Assembly (NCBI GenBank): GCA_029204225.1
Contig: MU831572.1
Location: forward strand, 64,001 to 128,000
Direction: 5' to 3'
Source of the DNA: Diphasiastrum complanatum
Taxonomy: Eukaryota > Streptophyta > Lycopodiopsida > Lycopodiales > Lycopodiaceae
DNA: 64,000 nucleotides
Shown piece by piece: positions 1 to 11,899 of the stretch. The notes under the pieces are model-generated. The model worked only from the letters and a program-made list of their open reading frames with translations, made no database searches and was not told where the DNA came from. The position numbers and the translations under genes are program-made. How positions within the stretch are numbered: position 1 is the stretch's first letter; every line of letters starts with the position of its first letter.

Positions 1-136
1 CGGTGAAATCTTGGCTGGAGGTGGGATTCAATTTTGAAATTCATATATTTCCATCTTTCTCAGGCCGCGGGCGAGGCTGTTCCGGTCGGAAAATGTGTCG
101 ACGTGGCTGTGCCACATGTGGCTCTACCACATGTCT

Positions 137-203
137 GTTGCCATGCGCATTGCCACGTAGTTGCCATGTGAGTTGCCACACGAGTTGCCACGCGAACATG
201 ACA
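137..203. repeat. Imperfect short tandem repeat, gttgccac-type
   Basis: About five consecutive 11-12 bp units of the form gttgcca(c/t)(g/a)(c/t)ga follow one another, differing at one to three positions. Looser ccacatgtgg-like units lie just before (100-135). No gene is recognised around it. Confidence 0.5.
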
Positions 204-733
204 AGCTCCAAAATTGACCTCGTCTTATGTGAGTGGCAAAGTGCCAATGTATTTAGTTGTGATGTAATTCAGATTCCAATCTTCTTCCACCCCAACACAA
301 GTCAAAAGTGCAATATTGTATATTCTTTCATTCAGAGTGTCCACTGGCTTCAAAGTCTTGATTGAGTGTCACCTACGACTTTTAATCTTTTTCCATCTTT
401 GAAAATGAAAGCATATTAGGCTCAACATTTGTTTTTCTATTGAAAAATGAAGTCACATGGAAGACATTTCAATTCTGCGTTCTATATCTCCATTTGATTT
501 TTTGTCCCAGCCTTCATCCATAAGTTCAGATAATAAACTATCCGATAAATTTTTGCATACAAACATCGTTGGAGTTTTGTGTACATTGACACTTGAAATG
601 AAATCCACAAATATATTCAAAGAAATAAACCAACTTAATCGGACTACTTTTGATCTCGTGCTTATCTTTAATGAATTTTTTACATCATTATATAGCTTGC
701 AACGAAATGATTCTGAAACTGCAACATCTCGAG
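204..733. other. No recognisable gene
   Basis: AT-rich sequence with short chance ORFs on both strands. I recognise no protein family, RNA or repeat. Confidence 0.5.
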
Positions 734-936
734 TAACCCATTCATCACTTCCAAAACTAGGTAATGTAAATTGGCATTATTTGTCCAAAATCTTCATTTA
801 TATCAGGAATGTGCATAGATTCATAAAAGAAAATTCCACAATCAGCAAGATCTTTTGTAGTTCTACCTCTATATTGCAACTGTCCAATATCAGTATGTAC
901 TACATCTAACACACCTTCAAGAGATCCAGTTGGCTC
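734..936 (-). other. Unrecognised reading frame with coding-like composition
   Basis: On the minus strand a frame of about 60 codons reads through to a stop near 760 and includes VVHTDIGQLQYRGRTTKDL. Amino-acid usage looks like real coding sequence rather than an AT-rich chance ORF. A one-base shift keeps a second frame open further downstream. I cannot assign it to a family; it is probably a fragment of an old transposon or host gene. The plus-strand ORF covering 457-909 looks like its shadow. Confidence 0.2.
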
Positions 937-1737
937 CCATTAATTTATATTGGATGGATATAAATCTATAAGAGAAAAATGAACAGCCATAAATAGGTAA
1001 CTTCCACCCAAGCAAGCCATCCTACTCAGCCGACAGGTTAGAGCCTGTTCCCCAAGAGCTTAACCCATTCACGTTCATACAAGGAATACTTAGAACCACA
1101 AGCTGCGATAGATATGGAGACAACCAGTTCCTGGACCAAATGGTCCCGACAGCATACCGCTGGCGACACGGACCGAATGGTCTCGACGACATACCGCTTG
1201 CGTCCCGGGATACGACCCCCAGCTATGTGCCAAATTAAAAAGTTTGAAGCGGCCTTACAACTGGCGCTTTTACCGAATACTGAAACCCAGAAGGTAATCA
1301 GAGTCAGTTTGAGTAAAATCCCACTTTATTGATAAATCTAAGAAGGTTACATTTCAAGTGTGTGACCGACCCTAGTCTACGGGGCGCTAGCATGCCAAGG
1401 CGAGTGCCAAGACAACATTCCAGCAAGGGAGGCTGAGACTTGGTTGGAGCTCGCCCTGAGTCGCAACCCGCACTCCCCTATAGTATTGGTGGGATTCGCC
1501 ACCTCCCCTCATACCAAGTACTCTACCCAGGCTGGTAAAGCACATTTTCTCTCTCTAGGATTTTCTCTCTAGAAAGTCATTTTCTCTCTCTAGATTTTAT
1601 TGATCCCCAGGCTTCCTTTAATCATGCCTAGATTTTGTGAGGTGATTGCACATCGATCTGAGCTCTCTGGACTTCGCTAGAACCGATCAAAGATTTTCAG
1701 CCATAGGAACTTGGTGTCGGCTGGATTCTGGTCATAG
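937..1737. other. Unassigned, possibly LTR of the minus-strand copia remnant
   Basis: No gene is recognised. It lies downstream (in minus orientation) of the copia remnant at 1913-2762, so some may be its 3' LTR. It contains two similar phrases around 1140-1200 (ggtcccgacagcataccgct and gtctcgacgacataccgct) and clustered ttttctctctctag units near 1545-1595. No second LTR is in the window to define its ends. Confidence 0.25.
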
Positions 1738-1818
1738 TGGCGCCGGGAGCGGTGCCGGCGCCGGTGGCGCCGAGAGCAGCAGGGGCGCTGCTGGCGTCAG
1801 TGGCGCCGACAGTAAAGC
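1738..1818. repeat. GC-rich patch with repeated ggcgcc
   Basis: Four or more ggcgcc hexamers lie within 80 bp, around gccggcgccggtggcgccg, in an otherwise AT-rich neighbourhood. On the plus strand it reads as a Gly/Ala/Ser-rich stretch, but the ORF has no family match and I do not call it a gene. Confidence 0.5.
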
Positions 1819-1912
1819 TTGTAAGGTAGCTTTACAACATCCTCCTATCCGTGAACTTTTCTCCTTCGTCTTTGAGGTCTTCAGCTGAAACCATTAAGTT
1901 GGCAGTTACACT

Positions 1913-2762
1913 CTATGGGTAGACTCTTTGGGTTTCGGCAGGCAGAGAGTCGAGAGCTAGCAAAGCTTTGAAGACAGAAACATTTTGTTTCTTCAGCTCC
2001 CTCTCAAAGTGTGGTAGATTTATGACTCCAAGACTTCTCCTCTGCTTTTCGAACACTCCCTTATCTAAGAGCTTTGTCAAGATGTCAGCAACCATCTCTT
2101 TCGTCCCAATGAAAGTGGTTTTCAGCTTTTTCTTTTCAACCAGGTCCCTTATCAAGTGGTACTTGATTGCAATGTGTTTTGTCCTTGAGTGAAACACGAG
2201 ATCCTTTGTTAGGTGTATAGCAGATGTATTATCCATCTGTAAAATGAGAGGCTTATTAGTCGTTTCACCCAGTTCGTCAAGAAACTATTTGAGCCAAGTG
2301 ATTTCATTGGCCATCTTCGCGGCTGCAACATATTCTGCTTTGCTGGATGACTGAGCTGTAATGGTCTATTTTTTGCTGACCCAGAGAATTGCTGCACTTG
2401 CTGCAATGGTGTGTCCTCTCCGGACACTTTTACATTCGTCTTTGAGTGATACCCAACTGGCATCATTGTAGGAGTGCATTTGGAACCCTGCATCATGAGA
2501 ATAACACAATCCAAAGTCCTTTGTCTGTTGAAGATACTGTAAGATTCGCTTAGCGATCTTCTAGTGAGTTAAGCATGGGTTCATGTTGAACTGGCTCATC
2601 CTGAACACGACATAGACAATGTCAGGGTGTGTGTTATCTGCAAGATATATTAGTGATCCAATCAGCTTCTTGTATGGTGTGTGCAGTATAAGTTCCCTCT
2701 CTTTGTCAGTCTTCAAATAGTCTTCATTAATCAGAACTATTCATGTAAGCATTGGGATATTT
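1913..2762 (-). pseudogene. Ty1/copia reverse transcriptase end and RNase H, degraded
   Basis: Minus-strand remnant of a copia polyprotein. Reading from 2762 downward, it has the post-catalytic RT segment (HTPYKKLIGSLIYLADNT-like, then FRMSQF), followed by RNase H with the conserved NDASWVSLKDECKS motif, QSSSKAEYVAAAKMANEITW, and the C-terminal MDNTSAIHLTKDLVFHSRTK stretch ending at 1913. The frame breaks several times (for example a stop after WVSKK and after EITWLK). The C-terminus is followed by a purine-rich stretch and tgtttctg, the same junction seen at 5415-5440 in the plus-strand relative. It is closely similar to 4639-5400 but inverted, so the two are separate copies of one family. 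No catalytic RT core remains. Confidence 0.85.
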
Positions 2763-2767
2763 GCTCT

Positions 2768-3268
2768 GAAGAAACAAAGTGTTTCTGAATACGAAGCCTT
2801 GCTAGCTTGCGGCCCCTCGACTGATGAACATGTTCGCGAACTCGAACATCTGAAGACACGAAACACGAAGAGTTTTGCGAACACAAAAGTCAACGAAGAT
2901 GAAGCATGTTCGCGAACTCGAACATTTGAAGACGAGAAACACGAAGAGTTTCACGAACACGAACGATCCATGAACGAGATTCCCTTGCGGTCCTATACAA
3001 GAGAAAGGCGAACGAGATAAACAAAACCAACGGTGGAAACGAAACCCGTTCTATCCTCGTGCTCCAAGGAGTACCACCAGAGATCACGCAAGTACCAGAA
3101 GTACAAAGATCTGACCTGATGGCATGACGTCAACAGATACTTCCTAGGTCGTGGCTAAACTGCCACTCTTGTAATTCTCTGGTTAGTTGTAGATGGTCAA
3201 TCACTCTAATCTTAGATTTGCATAGAGAGACTGTACTTACTGAATAATACTTGACATATATCAATAGC
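2768..3268 (+). repeat. Copia LTR-like direct repeat, copy 1
   Basis: Nearly identical to 5426-5908. Similarity begins at gaagaaacaaagtgtttctg and ends at acttgacatatatcaatag. The stretch before tgtttctg is purine-rich and follows RNase H in copy 2, so tgtttctg is the likely LTR start and the repeat is most or all of an LTR. Inside are two ~75-bp tandem units beginning catgttcgcgaactcgaaca (near 2829 and 2907). It abuts integrase coding sequence at 3269 without primer binding site, gag or protease. Confidence 0.6.
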
Positions 3269-5437
3269 CCTAGATGCATGATGGCCTATTCGAAGGCTCC
3301 AAGGGCACTGTGGGCTGAAGCAGTAGCTACAGCCGCATACATCCAGAACAGGACATGTAAATCTAATGTTCCTCACACGACACCACATGAGCTATGGTGG
3401 GGTAAAAAGCCCAACCTGTCTCACGTCAAAATATTTGGATGTGCAGCATATGCACATATTCCTGATAAGCTTCGCAAGAAGCTTGATGAGAAAGCCGAGC
3501 AAGGGTTTTTGGTAGGTTATGACAATAATTTGTCATACTACAGAATCTACATGCCAGACACGAACACTGTGAAAACAGTGAGGGATGTCAAATTCGACGA
3601 GAGTAGGACAATGGCCAACGAAGACCCTGTTAGCTATGAAGTTATGGAAAGACAATACTATGACCTGTCGCCAACGTCATAGGGAGCAGAGGACGGATAC
3701 GAAAACGAAGATTTTCGAGTCGTCTCCCATTCGAGCGACGAATCAGAAGAAGAAAGATTCGAGAGACAACCTGTTGCCGCAGTTCCTGTAAACCAAGATG
3801 GTTCCGGACCGAGCAGAGTAGACAAGGGCAAAGGCATAGCTATTCTGGGAGGATCTCCCAGAAAGTCGACAAGACCACAAAGAGCGCCAGCAAGATTTGT
3901 GCCAAGCAGCTCAGCTTTCACATCAGAAGAATTCTGCGAGTTCAGTGGCGAACCACAAATATTTGAGGAGGAGATTGAAGGTCCAGAAAAGGACAAATGG
4001 ATCCAAGCCATGAACAAAGAGATGGAGTCCATGAGGAAGAACCAGGTATGGGAGTTGGAGCCATTACCTCATAAGCGCAAGACTGTCAAATGCAAATGGG
4101 TTTTCAAACTCAAATATGGACTAGACGGGAGTGTGACGAAATACAAGGCAAGACTAGTAGCGAAGGGTTTCTCTCAGAGATACAGTATTGGCTATTCTGA
4201 AACCTTCTCTCATGTCATCAAACATTTGTCCCTACGATTGTTGTTCGCATATGCAGCAGCTTATGACCTCAGGATCCACATTGTGGACGAGAAGACAGCC
4301 TTCTTGCATGGTGAATTAGATGAAGAGGTCTACATGGATCAACCCCCAAGATTTGTCTCGAATTCACTTCTTGACTATGTATGCAGAATGCATAGAAGCA
4401 TCTACGGTCTAAAGCAATCAGCCTAACAATGGTATAAGAAGAAGGATCAGGCCCTGAAATCATTGGGAGTGAGCAGCTAATTGCTGAAGTAAAGACAGAC
4501 ATCTCAAAACATTTTGAGATAGTGGATCTAGGAGAAGCCAGGTGTTACCTAGGCTTACAAATTGAAAGGGACTATTAGGAAATCAAGTTATACCTTCACC
4601 AGTCCAGATACACCCAGAAGATCCTAGAGGATTTTGGGATGTTGAACTACAAAGGAGCGAACACTCCAATGCTCGCAAGAACGGTGCTAACAAATGACAA
4701 TTGTCCAAAGACTGAGGAAGAAAGAGAACAGATGCAGCTCACTCCCTACAAAAGGCTGATAGGTTCACTGATGTACCTTGCAGACAACACACGTCCTGAT
4801 ATTGCTTATGTAGTATTCAGGATGAGCCAATTCTGCACGAATCTAGGCTCAACACATTGGAAGATTGCGAAACGAATTTTTCAATATCTTCAATTAACGA
4901 GGGACTATGTCTTGTGTTATTGTCGTGGTGCGAGTCTCAAAATACTTTCCTACAGTGACATCAGCTGGGTATCTCTCAGGGACGACTGTAAAAGCATTTC
5001 AGGAGGATGCACCATCGCATCAGGAGCAGCAGTTCTCTAGGTCAGCAAGAAGCAGACCATTGTAGCCCAGTCGTCTTGCGAAGCAGAGTACGTAGCAGCC
5101 GCAAAGATGGCCAACGAAATAATTTGGCTAAGGTAGTTCCTGGACGAATTGGATGAAACAAGGAATGAGCCACTGGTCTTGCAGATGGACAACACCTCTG
5201 CAATACACCTCATGAAGGATCTCGTGTTCCATTCCAGGACGAAGCACATTGCGATCAAGTATCACTTGATCAGGGATCTGATTGAGAAGAAGATGATGCA
5301 GATCACCTTCATCGGAACGAAAGATATGGTTGCTGACATCTTCGCAAAGGCTCTAGACAAAGGACTCTTTGAGAGGCAAATGAGAAGTCTCGGAATCATA
5401 AGGCTACCATGCTTTGAGAGGGAGCTGAAGAAACAAA
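3269..5437 (+). pseudogene. Ty1/copia pol fragment: integrase C-term, RT, RNase H
   Basis: Plus-strand copia polyprotein lacking gag, protease and the integrase catalytic core. It begins in the integrase C-terminal half (APRALWAEAVATAAYIQNRT, then KIFGCAAYAHIPDKLRKK and GYDNN). A linker with a stop near 3680 follows, then the RT domain from about 3970 (MNKEMESMRKNQVWEL, KCKWVFKLKYGLDGSV, MHRSIYGLKQSA). A frame break and deletion near 4425-4500 remove the usual YVDD region. The thumb region (LTPYKRLIGSLMYLADNTRP) and RNase H (SQFCTNLGSTHWKIAKR, AEYVAAAKMANEIIWL, MDNTSAIHLMKDL) run to about 5437. In-frame stops lie at 4424, 5038 and 5136. It is sandwiched between direct repeats at 2768-3268 and 5426-5908, so it looks like an internally deleted LTR element. 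Confidence 0.88.
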
Positions 5438-5908
5438 GTGTTTCTGAATACAAAGCCTTGCTAGCTTGTGGCCCCTCAATTGACGAACATGTTCGCGAAC
5501 TCGAACATCTGAAGACACGAAACACGAAGAGATTTGCGAACACGAAAGTCAACGAAGACGAAGACCAGCATGTTCGTGAACTCGAACATCTGAAGATGCA
5601 AAACACGAAGAGTTTCGCGGATTCCCTTGCGGTCCTATACGAGAGAAAGGTGAACGAGGTAAACAAAACCAATGGTGGAAACAAAATCCGTTATGTCCTC
5701 GCGCTCCAAGGAGTACCACCAGAGATCACGCAAGTACCAGAAGTACAGAGATCTGACCTGATGGCATGGCATCAGCAGATACTCCCTAGGTCGTGGCTAA
5801 ACTGTCACTCTTGTGATTCTCTGGTTAGTTGTAGATGGTTAATCACTCTAATTTTAGATTTGCATAGAGAGACTGTACTTACTGAATAATACTTGACATA
5901 TATCAATA
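5426..5908 (+). repeat. Copia LTR-like direct repeat, copy 2
   Basis: Second copy of 2768-3268. The RNase H frame does not stop at the LTR start but stays open for about 145 further codons, to 5889, giving a C-terminal extension with two HVRELEHLK(T/M) repeats (starting near 5490 and 5570). Ordinary copia pol proteins stop near here, so the extension may be accidental read-through of LTR. Beyond 5908 the copies diverge, so the true LTR end is unresolved. Confidence 0.6.
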
Positions 5909-7100
5909 GGATACACAGTGTGTAACCAAGTAAGAAAAGAAGAACAAGAAGTAGTCTGATGCTAGTAAGCAATCAAGACGAAAACAGACAGAAGCTCCGC
6001 CTGCGTGCGAGAAGACAATTCTGTCTAGGATCAGAAGATCCGATTGTCCGCTAGTAAAGCAAGACTACTACTCAAGAGAGAACCGTGCTTCTCTCACGCC
6101 AACGTACTGCATGGATTTGCATGTAGTGCCTTGAAGAAATCAGAGAAAATCAATATAGATCATTTTTCGGTTGTGTCTGATCTTGAATGTCGAATGCTTA
6201 TGCTGTTTATTTTAATATGTCTAAGTTTTCTTGTTCCCCTTGAATTCCGCACCAGTTGAAATGAAGTCAAATGCTATATTAATTTTATGAACGTAGATCA
6301 GTAGTACCTGACTACCCTCAAGAGGATTGTAGGAGTGTTTCAACTGGAAGTGTTTAGTGAACGCATCTGAACTCCATCCGAACACATCCACATGAAATAG
6401 CTCAAACATGAGATAGAACAAGTAAAGTAAACTTGAAAAACACTTCCTTGCTACTCCTTTGACCTTACTTGAGTATTCAAACACTTGCAAAAATATATCC
6501 AAAACATCTTTGCCAAATAACCTTCCTTTGATGCTCTTGACTAGCTCCAAATTGCCGCCTTTCCTTTTGTGTTGTTGAAGCCCTTTGAGACCAAACTCTT
6601 GATCTTCCTCTTGACCATCAAAGTCATTGATTCACAAACTTTGTTTTCCAGATCCATTTATTTTTCAGTATGGAAACCATGAGAACCAATATCCACTTGC
6701 ATAGCAACATCTACACAAGAAGATTTTCCAAAACATGTAAATAAAACAAAGTGAGTTGCTTCCACTTGCCAAAGTTCCAAGACTCTTTTGAAATATGCTC
6801 ACCACCATTATTTGATCTTGGTGCCTTGATAGTAGTATACGTGGCTTTTCAAAAGATATATACAAGTAGAGTCCAACAAATCCATCAATAAAGGTTAGTC
6901 CCACTCCAGCAAGACTTAGGAAGTGACCTTTCTAGTAAAATTACTTTAGCACATTACAAAAAATCCACCATCAAATGGATCCAAAAAGACAATCAAATGC
7001 AAAGAGTTAAGAGCCTCGAGTTTTGCAAGTTAGGTATAAAAAATAATCTAAGTGCTCATGGTGGATGGTGCACGCCATAGACTCTTCCCTTCACGATTTG
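5909..7100. other. No recognisable gene
   Basis: The first ~200 bp may still belong to the upstream copia LTR or leader. The rest is AT-rich. A 109-codon minus-strand ORF (6221-6550) and a 79-codon one (6665-6904) have no family I recognise and are left uncalled. Confidence 0.4.
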
Positions 7101-7107
7101 GGGGGGG

Positions 7108-7560
<453 letters not shown>

Positions 7561-7613
7561 GTTTCATGGTAATTAGCTCTACGTATGATGCCATTAGTTT
7601 ATCTCTCATGCTA

Positions 7614-7674
7614 CTTTAATTCTAGGAAGGTGTGTAGCCCTTGTTTTCTTCCGTTAAAGGCACGGTTCATGTTA
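7614..7674 (+). repeat. GA-anchored repeat family, partial copy B
   Basis: Repeats taattctaggaaggtgtgta and the following gcccttgttttcttccgtta, but has no GA tract and stops before the purine block. It sits inside the tgtttcatg-rich tail of copy A. Confidence 0.6.
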
Positions 7675-7780
7675 CTTTGATTTGTAGTATCTTACTTTAT
7701 GTGTTATATATTTCTTTTATGTTTCATGTTGTTAGGTTTCATTTTGTCAGCTTTCAGGCTTACAAGATGTGAAGTTGCTT

Positions 7781-7783
<3 letters not shown>

Positions 7784-7871
<88 letters not shown>
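7784..7871. repeat. (GA)n microsatellite, about 44 units
   Basis: Uninterrupted GA tract, followed by gtgtaaaaaattagac. Unlike the tracts at 7111 and 8138 it is not followed by the repeat family unit. Confidence 0.98.
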
Positions 7872-7873
<2 letters not shown>

Positions 7874-8136
7874 TAAAAAATTAGACAAGAGTGAATAATC
7901 AGAGGGTTCAGAATTGACCTTAGAATAGGCGGAGTCATTCCAGACAGTATACCAGTGCCTGTTCCAAGGACTAGCAGTATCATTATTGATTCTTTATTTG
8001 TTGAACTTGCAATTTTGAGTGCTTATATATAGTGTTTTGTAGGTTATATATCTGGAGATAGAGAATATATTTGTAGATGTAGCTATTGTTTGTTTCATGG
8101 TAATTAGCTTTAAGTATGATGCCATTAGTTTATCCC

Positions 8137-8407
<271 letters not shown>

Positions 8408-8571
8408 ATGCGACACTGTAGTCAAACTCCATGTATTTCTGTAGATTGTGTAAAAATACTTGTAAATCTGTAAACTATAAAAGAACACGGGAAAATCCAT
8501 AGAACTGGATAAACAATGGATGAGGATTAAAAACCTATTAGTCGATTAGTAAGAAGAAAAATAATCCAACA
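8408..8571 (-). repeat. Partial 3' LTR of the nested-host copia element
   Basis: On the minus strand the LTR starts tgttggattatttttc at 8571, directly after a polypurine tract (aagggagag, 8572-8580) that overlaps the RNase H stop. Only the first ~164 bp survive, ending at repeat copy C. The retained 5' LTR (16697-17169) shows none of this segment, so the two surviving LTR pieces do not overlap. Confidence 0.6.
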
Positions 8572-8578
8572 CTCTCCC

Positions 8579-11078
8579 TTAATCCGAATCCTTGCATGCC
8601 TTGACCTTCAAACTTAGTTCTACATAGAATCTTCTATGTGTATCCAAACTTAATGCTTTGGTAAAGATATTTGTTTTCATATCTTGCGTTCTACAATACT
8701 GCAATCTGACCTCTTTGTTGAGAACTTTGCTTCTGACGAAATGATACTTCAATTCCATGTGCTTATTCCTAGAATGAAATCTAGGGTTGGCTAATAAAGC
8801 AATGGCACTTTGAATATCACAAAATAATGTCGTCGGAGCATATAGATTCAGACTGATATCTGAGAGTAAATTCCTCAATCAAATTGCTTTCTTTGTAGCT
8901 TGAGAGGCTGCAATATACTCTGATTCAGTGGAAGACAGAACTATCGAAGGTTGCTTGTGACTTTTCCATTGTTGAGGAAGAATGTAAATCCATAAGTAGA
9001 TTTATGGGCATCTATATCTCTGCCCAACTTGCATCTGTATAACCACTGACTAAATTGAGTTTGTCGTTGCCGACTACTCCATAACAAATGCAAAAGTCCA
9101 TAGTAGCTCGAAGATATCTCATGACTCTGATAAGACCTTTCCAATGTGTTACTCCAGGATTAGTCATAAACTGACTGAGAGAGCTGACTGCAAAAACTAT
9201 GTCTAGCCTGGTAGAGATCATGGTGTACATAAGAGATCCTATAATAAAATGGTAAGGATACTCACACATTTGCTGCTTCTCATGAATTGTTTGGGGATAC
9301 TGGTCCTTTGACAATTTGAGACCTGGTTCCATTGGTGAGAGAGCTAACTTGCAATTAATTAGATTATATCTGACTAACATGTTGTAGATGTACCTCTGTT
9401 GTGTAATGTAAATTAACTTCTGTTTTCTATCTCTATGGATTTGTATATCAAGGCAAAAATGAGCTTCGCCCAAATCGGTCATGTCGAATATGGAAGATAG
9501 CATTATCTTGGTCTCTTTTATTAAATCGATACTGTTGCTGAAAAGCAATGTATCATCCATGTATAAAGTGATAATGATAAAAGACTATTGCACTGCTTTG
9601 AAGTAAAACTTTGAATCTGAAGAACTAGGTGTGTAGCCATGATCAATAAGGAACGTATTGATCCTTTGAAACCATCCTCGAGCAGACTGCTTCAAGCCAT
9701 AAAGTGTCTTATGGAGTTTACACACATCATTGTGTTTACCTTTGATAATATAACCTTTGGATTGCACCATGTAAATGTCTTCTTCAATAATTCCATTGAG
9801 ATATGTTGTCTGTACATCCATTTGATGTATTTCCAAATCTGCTGCAGCGGCAAATGATAGCAAAAGTCGAATAGAACAATGCTTGACTACTGGATTAAAG
9901 GTCTCAGTGTAATCGACGTTGTATACATGAGAAAATCCTCTAGCAATAAGTCGTGCCTTTCTTCTGTTGATGCTTCCATCTGCGTTGTACTTGACTTTGA
10001 AAATCCATTTCTGATCAGCTACATTTCTGCTAGTAGGTAATTTGACAATTATCCATGTCTGGTTCTTGATAAGAGATGAATACTCTTTATCCATAGCTTC
10101 TTTCCAGAGATCTGAATTAGGCTTACTGAGTGCCTCTTGGACAGACGTCGGTTCCTGAACAAGGTAGGCTGCAGACTCGTCGATATACCTTTGAGGTGGT
10201 CTGCTAGTTCTTGAAGATCTTCTAGGTAATAGAGGAAGTTCATCATTTCCATCATATTGTAGTTGCTGAACTGCAACATCATCATCTTATGATTCGTCGT
10301 TGATTTGTTGTTCATCGGAAGTAGAAGAGCTTGGACCTTCAATGAGAATAGTCGACTGAGAAACTAGAAAGTTCAATGCGTCAGGAGAATCTGATAGGTT
10401 GGCTACATGGAAACTCCCCTTTCCTTTGAGGCCTTGAAACTATTCTTCGATGAAGATGACATCCCGGCTAGTGAATATCTTCGACTCGATGGGATCGAAC
10501 AACTTGTAGGCTTGATCTGAAGTAGTGTAGCTGATGAAAACACATTTGATACTCTAGAAGTTGAGCTTCTTCCTGTGATCACGAGGTATCTGCGCAAAAG
10601 TAGTACATCCAAAAACTCATAAGTTTAATAAAGAAGGTTTGGTAGCTCTCCAAACTTCAAATGGTGTTTTGTTTGAGAGACTTTTAGTAGGACATTTGTT
10701 CTGAATATAGGTTGCCGTTGAAATAGCTTCAGCCCAGAAGGACTTCGGAAGTGTCGCATGTGATAACATGCACTTTGTCGATTCAACTAAGGTTATGTTC
10801 TTTCTCTCAACAAGACCATTTGACTGAGGCAAATAGGACGTAATGTATTGTTGCTCAATGCCGTTGTTAAGGCAATACTCGAATTCGATGGAGATCTATT
10901 CTCCTCCATTATCTGACCTCGGTGCTGTGATTCTTTTGCCAGTTTGATTCTCAACATGCTCTTTGAATTGTCTGAATTTGATGAAAGCCTCTGATTTCTA
11001 TTTAATGAAATAAATAGTTGTTCTTCTGGAGAATTCGTCAATAAAAGTAATGAAATACTTTTCATCTAGCAGTGAAGG
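8579..11078 (-). pseudogene. Ty1/copia pol: integrase core, RT and RNase H
   Basis: Minus-strand copia polyprotein, read from 11078 downward. The integrase core keeps YFITFIDEFSRRT, RSDNGGE and QSNGLVERKN (the D,D-35-E signatures). RT follows from about 10094 (MDKEYSSLIKNQTWIIVKLP, QKWIFKVKYNADGS, QMDVQTTYLNG, LHKTLYGLKQSARGW). The MDDTLLFSNS segment near 9560 is the YMDD-type active-site region. RNase H spans about 9160-8579 (TDASWAEI, SESEYIAA-like, ending AKALSLDTHRRFYVEL). Several stops and frameshifts interrupt it (near 11000, 10290, 9580, 9000, 8880). Upstream coding continues across a nested insertion at 11900-13185 and 16304-16532, so this is one element of about 4.6 kb without its insertions. 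Confidence 0.92.
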
Positions 11079-11083
11079 AGTTT
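11079..11083. repeat. Left target-site duplication AGTTT
   Basis: AGTTT here and at 11895-11899 bracket a TG...CA-bounded element. Removing the element and one copy rejoins the copia integrase frame, which supports a 5-bp TSD. Confidence 0.85.
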
Positions 11084-11894
11084 TGTTATGGCCATATTTC
11101 GCTAAGGACATGGAATAGTCCTAGTATGGTAGACCGACCCTCCAGTATTTGAGATTATTGGTCACGCCTAGATTTTATTCCACATTGAGGCCTGTGGGTG
11201 ACTAATGACCTTGAGAGGACCCAGACACTCTAATTGAGACATATGGAGTAGAGGCAAGCAATCGAAGAATTGTTGCATCTCTGAGTACTTATTCAGATGG
11301 AAAGATCAGACTAAGAATAATGGTTCATGGGTAAGATGTGAAAGCTTAAGGAATAGTTTCATGTTTTTTTTTCTCGTTCTGAGGACAAAACCTGTTTAAG
11401 GGAGGAAGATATGGCCATATTCTGCTAAGGACATGGAAGAGTCCTAATATGATAGACCGGCCCTCCAGTGTTTGAGATTATTGGTCACACCTAGATTTTA
11501 TTCCACATCAAGGCCTGTTGGTGACTAATGACCTTGAGAGGATCCAGACACTCTAATTGAGACATATGGATTAGTGCATGTACATGTGACTGTTATAGGT
11601 AGGAGGTATGCATGAGGATCTATGTTCTATTTATAGCTGACCTGCATGGGGATTGCATGAGTTCATGCACAGGATCCTACTCTCTATATATTGAGGTAGG
11701 GATTATTTTGTCGACGACTTGGTCTAGGTTACCTGTTGAGCTCTTCTCCTCTTGCTATCACATGGCATGGCTTGGGGGCTAGATCCAGGAGGATTCTCCA
11801 GGAGGGATCTAGGATTGGTTGGGTGGTTTTGCTCCAGTATTTCTCTTGTGTTTTCCTATCCTCATCTTAGGGGTATTCCCTAGTGGTCATTGCA
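11084..11894 (+). mobile_element. Internally deleted Ty3/gypsy-type element, nested in copia
   Basis: Starts TGTTATGGCC and ends GGTCATTGCA, flanked by AGTTT on both sides. The first ~162 bp (11084-11245) match the start of the second LTR (11410-11575): ggacatggaa(t/g)agtccta, agaccg(a/g)ccctccagt, cctagattttattccaca. Between them is ~165 bp resembling the end of a gypsy internal region: the polyprotein tail (gaggacaaaacctgt) and a polypurine tract (aagggaggaaga, 11396-11408). The second LTR is about 485 bp with TATA-like tctatatattg near 11693. Most of the 5' LTR and all of gag-pol are gone. No protein is encoded. The outer TSDs show that it inserted as a unit and was deleted before or after insertion. 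Confidence 0.8.
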
Positions 11895-11899
11895 AGTTT
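11895..11899. repeat. Right target-site duplication AGTTT
   Basis: Matches 11079-11083; copia coding resumes immediately (minus strand HTNICGPMQT). Confidence 0.85.

Noticed and set aside
1646-1888. Gly/Ala-rich 80-codon ORF
   Set aside because: Composition arises from the ggcgcc cluster; no start context or homology supports a gene.
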